Origin: Conexibacter sp.
GTDB taxonomy: Bacteria; Actinomycetota; Thermoleophilia; Solirubrobacterales; Solirubrobacteraceae
NCBI GenBank assembly: GCA_025964215.1
Contig: JAOPZG010000403.1
Span: forward strand, 1 to 10,150
Reading direction: 5' to 3'
DNA: 10,150 nt
The notes under the pieces are model-generated. The model worked only from the letters and a program-made list of their open reading frames with translations, did not search any database and was not told the origin of the DNA. Shown here piece after piece: positions 8,101 through 10,150 of the stretch. Position numbers and translations under genes: made by a program. How positions within the stretch are numbered: the first letter of the stretch is position 1; each line of letters opens with the position of its first letter.

Positions 8101-9836
8101 GCGAGCGCGGGGTGCGCGCTGAGTTGTCCATAGTGGTCAGCGCGCACCCCGATGGCGACGGCGCAACGCAGCCTGAGCAGCGCGTCGACGAACGCGTCGC
8201 GGCGGACCGCGTCGTCGCAGAGCGTGAAGAGCTCCTCGAACTGATCGACGACCACGAGGCGGTCTGGTTCGTCGGGTACGTCCAACGACGGCTCGACGCC
8301 CGGCGTCAACAGCGATACCGACCGCAGCCCGGAGATCTCGCCCGCCTCGACGGCCGCGACGATGCCGGCCCGCAGGATCGACGACTTCCCGCTGCCCGAC
8401 GCGCCGACGACGGCGAGCAGATGTCCGGGCGACAGACGGCCGAGCAGATCCGCGACGACCTCGTCGCGGCCGAAGAAGACGCCACGGTCCTCCGGCTGGA
8501 ACGCACGCAGACCGCGGTACGGGCAGTCGGTCGTCGGGAGAGGTGCGGTCAGACCCGGCGCCGTGATCGCGCTGATCCGCTGCGGCGCCGCCTGTCCGTC
8601 GAGGCGGTAGTCGCCGAGGTCGACGAGCTCACAGCCGACGGGTAGGTGGGCCGCTACGAGCTCGGCCGTCACCCGCGAGAGGAAGATCTGCCCGCCGTCG
8701 GCCTGCGCGCGCAAGCTCCCGGCGGTGACGATCGTCGAGCCCCGGTATTCGGTCCCGCGGCGTTCTATCTCTCCGGTGTGCAGTCCCCACCGGGCCGCGA
8801 TGCGAAGCTCCTGCGGCCACGCCTCGACGGCGAGCGCCCGGGAGGCGGCCAGGGCCGCAGCCGCCGCGTCGGTCGCTGACGCGAAGACCGAGACGGTGCT
8901 GTCGCCGTCCCCGGTGGTCGTCACGACACTGCCGTGGTGGGCGGAGACGGCGGCGGCGATCAGCTCGTCGTGGCGCACCAGCGTCGTCGCCATCGCCTGC
9001 GGGTGCCGATCCCAGAGCGCTGCGGCGCCGTCGATCTGGGACAGGCAGAACGTGACGACGCCGCTCGGCAGCCCCGCCTCCCAGCCGGTCCGCAGCCGCT
9101 CGATGAGCTCGCCGGCCGTTGTCGGGCGCCGCGACGGGTCGGTCGCCATGCCGAGGCGGATCGCGGCCTCGAGCTGGCGCGCCTGATCGGGGTCGATCCC
9201 CTCCCAGGATGGGAGCTCGCCGGCCGGCGCCTCGCCGCTGAGCAGGGCGAACGCCGTCGCTGCAAGGGCGTAGATGTCGCTCGCGCGGGTCGGCCGCTGC
9301 CCTGCGGCGAGCTCAGGTGCACGGAACCCAGGGGTGCCGGTGAGTGCGCCCGGGACCTCGCGCGCTGAGGAGAGTCCGAAGTCCACGAGCTTGACGGTGC
9401 CGCCCTTGGCGAGAATCAGGTTGGCCGGCTTGACGTCACCGTGGTAGATCGGGGGTGTCTGAGCGTGCAGGTGCGTCAGTGCCTGCGCCGCCTCGGCCAG
9501 GTACGCGAGCACGCTGGAAACCGCCAGACCCGGCTGACCCTCGTCGCGGACGAGCACGGCAAGGTCGATCCCGTCGACCCAGTCCATTGCGATGATGTAC
9601 TCGCCGCCCTCGAAGAAGTCTTCGCGGACCAGCGGAAGCGCCCGGTGAGGGGGGATGGCGAGGAGGACACGCGCTTCGGCGAGGAGCCCCGCGCGCGAGC
9701 GCTCGTCAGCGACGGGGCGGATCTTCAACGCGACCAGGCGGTCGTGGCGCCGGTCGAGTGCCTTCACGACACGCGCCTCGCCGCCCGCGCCGAGCGTCTC
9801 GAGCAACTCATACCGGGAGTCGCCGAGCGTCACCAT
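5106..9836 (-). CDS. Multidomain Ser/Thr kinase - degenerate cyclase - nSTAND1 NTPase - TM - WD40 protein
   Basis: A 1576-aa signalling protein. Residues 9-255 form a Hanks kinase: G-loop GAGGEARV (16-23), K38, catalytic loop HGDVKPAN (D134, N139), DFG 152-154 and APE 173-175. HGD replaces HRD, so it is a non-RD kinase. Residues 259-425 match class III cyclases, but Q267 replaces the first metal Asp, and V370 and S374 replace the transition-state Asn and Arg; only D310 (TGDG) remains. Residues 438-800 are an nSTAND1-type NTPase: YRGLRAF, FFGRD, Walker A GASGSGKS (478-485), Walker B LVVVD then QFEELF (527-537) and AHEALIREWPRL. One TM helix lies near 834-856. About fourteen PDGR-type WD40-like repeats follow (about 915-1535), enough for two seven-bladed propellers. 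The tail 'ACRVAGRTLTRAEW...YERVCP' resembles the Cys-containing end seen in other bacterial WD40 proteins. AGGTGAGG precedes the ATG. An FHA gene is divergent, 92 bp away. Confidence 0.95.
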   Translation of the reverse strand: MVTLGDSRYELLETLGAGGEARVVKALDRRHDRLVALKIRPVADERSRAGLLAEARVLLAIPPHRALPLVREDFFEGGEYIIAMDWVDGIDLAVLVRDEGQPGLAVSSVLAYLAEAAQALTHLHAQTPPIYHGDVKPANLILAKGGTVKLVDFGLSSAREVPGALTGTPGFRAPELAAGQRPTRASDIYALAATAFALLSGEAPAGELPSWEGIDPDQARQLEAAIRLGMATDPSRRPTTAGELIERLRTGWEAGLPSGVVTFCLSQIDGAAALWDRHPQAMATTLVRHDELIAAAVSAHHGSVVTTTGDGDSTVSVFASATDAAAAALAASRALAVEAWPQELRIAARWGLHTGEIERRGTEYRGSTIVTAGSLRAQADGGQIFLSRVTAELVAAHLPVGCELVDLGDYRLDGQAAPQRISAITAPGLTAPLPTTDCPYRGLRAFQPEDRGVFFGRDEVVADLLGRLSPGHLLAVVGASGSGKSSILRAGIVAAVEAGEISGLRSVSLLTPGVEPSLDVPDEPDRLVVVDQFEELFTLCDDAVRRDAFVDALLRLRCAVAIGVRADHYGQLSAHPALARAVASRHMLLGAMAPDELERVVTEPARLSGLRIEHGLVDLILRDVASEPGALPLLSHALRATWTQRDGRTLTVDGYRATGGVASAIARTADAVFAELSAPQQELARGVFLRMTDVGDGVPDARRRVAVEDLVTDAADRAAVTDVLVRLADARLVTLDEHTVEVAHEALIREWPRLRRWLDEDRVGLQLQRRLGDAARLWAAGGREASDLYRGARLAAVSEVVRHLDLNATERDYLAASVAAASRARQAEVRGNRRLRALLGTSVVLLVAAIVGGGVSLTQRNHARDAKATAQSQALQADAGRVGALALNAPALDESLLDALAAVRLQDRPETRGDLLAVFQRNVAAVRTFPVSEGNIAAFAISPDGRRLAVGDGVGVVRFVDLRTFRVTGAPVNLPLPVLQWSIAFSPDGRTLAVGAGQAFGAAKLFLIDVARRRARTAAVSLIGPPTLAYAPDGRLAIADSAEADNGQLRQRLLLLDGADGRPQWMRSYPVRPGQQEAHVLFTPSGELITSASQGQTLVWDARRGRVLRRFAIGGRIALSPRGVTVAVAIDSPSPADPTGAVGLIDLRTGHVRTLESRLSDEWILWLAFTPDGRQLVGPTFNSTSVWDLASGRITQTFPGLQRSGTNPGVLIDPRGVAFVIAGGGAINAWDPTGRLRVAPQIATAALYPSFSYDGKRFATLEEDGSFAVFDSAHLRRERLLPARDETAGLEPSVDSGTSGEAAFLPDGRLATGGSAGTVSIRDVATGAVTQQLTYPGPIWAVAAGPDGKRLAVQWEAPGGHDSHVEVRALPSGRTLYTRTVRFGPGIVFFARGGRALISSGCCNGGSTVVSWNAASGARRFTSTLAEPITSVSIPADRRSMLVGTQGGHVLLLSTRTGRQLGPLTKVSATPAQAVALAPDGKSFVVGARDGTTTLWDTRTRTRLGDQFPVAPGIIPEVTFMPDGRLLVGDEAETSSVWPLGLPTLRRFACRVAGRTLTRAEWAALLPGRRYERVCP

Positions 9837-9928
9837 GTCCTCACCTGCCCCGGTGGCATCGGGGGATGATCGACCCGCGGGGTCCGGAAAGCCAGCTTTG
9901 ACCCGGCCGGTCTGCGACTATCGAAGGC

Positions 9929-10150
9929 GTGTCCGCCCACATCGAGGTGATCTCGGGTGTGAGCAGCCGCCGGCTGCCTCTGGAGGGCGAGCGCTGGACC
10001 GTCGGTCGCGACTCCGCGAACGACATCGCGATGAACGACGACGAGACCGCCAGCGGTCTCCATGCCGTGGTCGAGCGCTTCCCCTCTGGCTGGTCGGTGA
10101 CCGACCTCGGGTCCTCGAACGGCACGTGGGTCAACGGCGAGCGGATCTGG
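9929..10150 (+). CDS. FHA-domain protein, N-terminal part (runs off window)
   Basis: The visible 74 codons form most of a forkhead-associated domain, which binds phosphothreonine peptides. It has an opening strand (HIEVISG), the GR motif (WTVGRDSANDI), an S-x-x-H element (SGLHAVVE) and the closing DLGSSNGTWVNG. The serine, histidine and asparagine that usually contact the phosphopeptide are present, though the Arg common after the Ser (SRxH) is Gly. The GTG at 9929 is the only start after an in-frame TGA at 9899-9901 that keeps the first strand. GAAGG (9923-9927) is only one base from it, so spacing is poor. TTGACC (9898-9903) and TATCGA (9919-9924) could be weak -35/-10 elements with a 15-nt spacer. 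It is divergent from the Ser/Thr kinase gene, a probable phosphorylating partner. The rest of the protein lies beyond the window. Confidence 0.9.
   Translation, partial: MSAHIEVISGVSSRRLPLEGERWTVGRDSANDIAMNDDETASGLHAVVERFPSGWSVTDLGSSNGTWVNGERIW

Noticed and set aside
7251..8645. Plus-strand 464-codon open frame inside the kinase-STAND gene
   Set aside because: It is the antisense of the NTPase region, where Walker A and B motifs are clear on the minus strand. Composition is low-complexity.
5106..9836. Reading the STAND protein as an antiviral Avs-type defence system
   Set aside because: The NTPase resembles the nSTAND1 type found in signalling proteins. No nuclease or other killing effector is present, and the neighbours are signalling genes. 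Defence cannot be excluded but is not supported.

Overview
The DNA is very GC-rich, with the strong third-position GC bias of a high-GC actinobacterium. A soil member of the Thermoleophilia/Solirubrobacterales type fits best, because the secreted DUF11-like protein ends in a basic Cys-containing module of a style I associate with that group, and a Hanks kinase and an FHA protein lie side by side. That placement is an inference, not a proof.

Left part (1-864). The N-terminal half of a cytochrome P450 gene runs leftward off the window edge and carries one apparent single-base deletion near 297. A 20-bp inverted repeat just upstream of its start could be an operator. Divergent from it is a complete tRNA-Asp(GTC) gene with a -10-like box upstream and a hairpin directly downstream.

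Small accessory island (about 842-2907). Between the 3' end of tRNA-Asp and a 20/23 copy of that 3' end at 2885-2907 lie a decayed fragment resembling PD-(D/E)XK nuclease-like proteins and one exported DUF11-type protein. This looks like the footprint of a tRNA-targeting element with no integrase left inside it.

Middle (2908-5046). A membrane-anchored LuxR-type regulator (about eight TM helices, a GAF-like domain and a C-terminal HTH) is on the minus strand. It is divergent from a six-TM protein of unknown function on the plus strand. The shared 150-bp gap holds a perfect 7-4-7 dyad, and the GAF region contains a 9-bp in-frame tandem repeat encoding Thr-His-Ala units.

Right part (5106-10150). 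The largest gene (1576 codons, minus strand) encodes one signalling protein: a Ser/Thr kinase of non-RD type, a class III cyclase-like domain that has lost catalytic residues, an nSTAND1-type NTPase, a single TM helix, about fourteen WD40-like repeats and a short Cys-containing tail. Divergent from it, 92 bp away, starts a protein with an N-terminal FHA domain, truncated by the window. Kinase and FHA protein probably form a phosphorylation/phosphothreonine-recognition pair. The most unusual system in the window is this kinase-pseudocyclase-STAND-propeller protein with its FHA partner.
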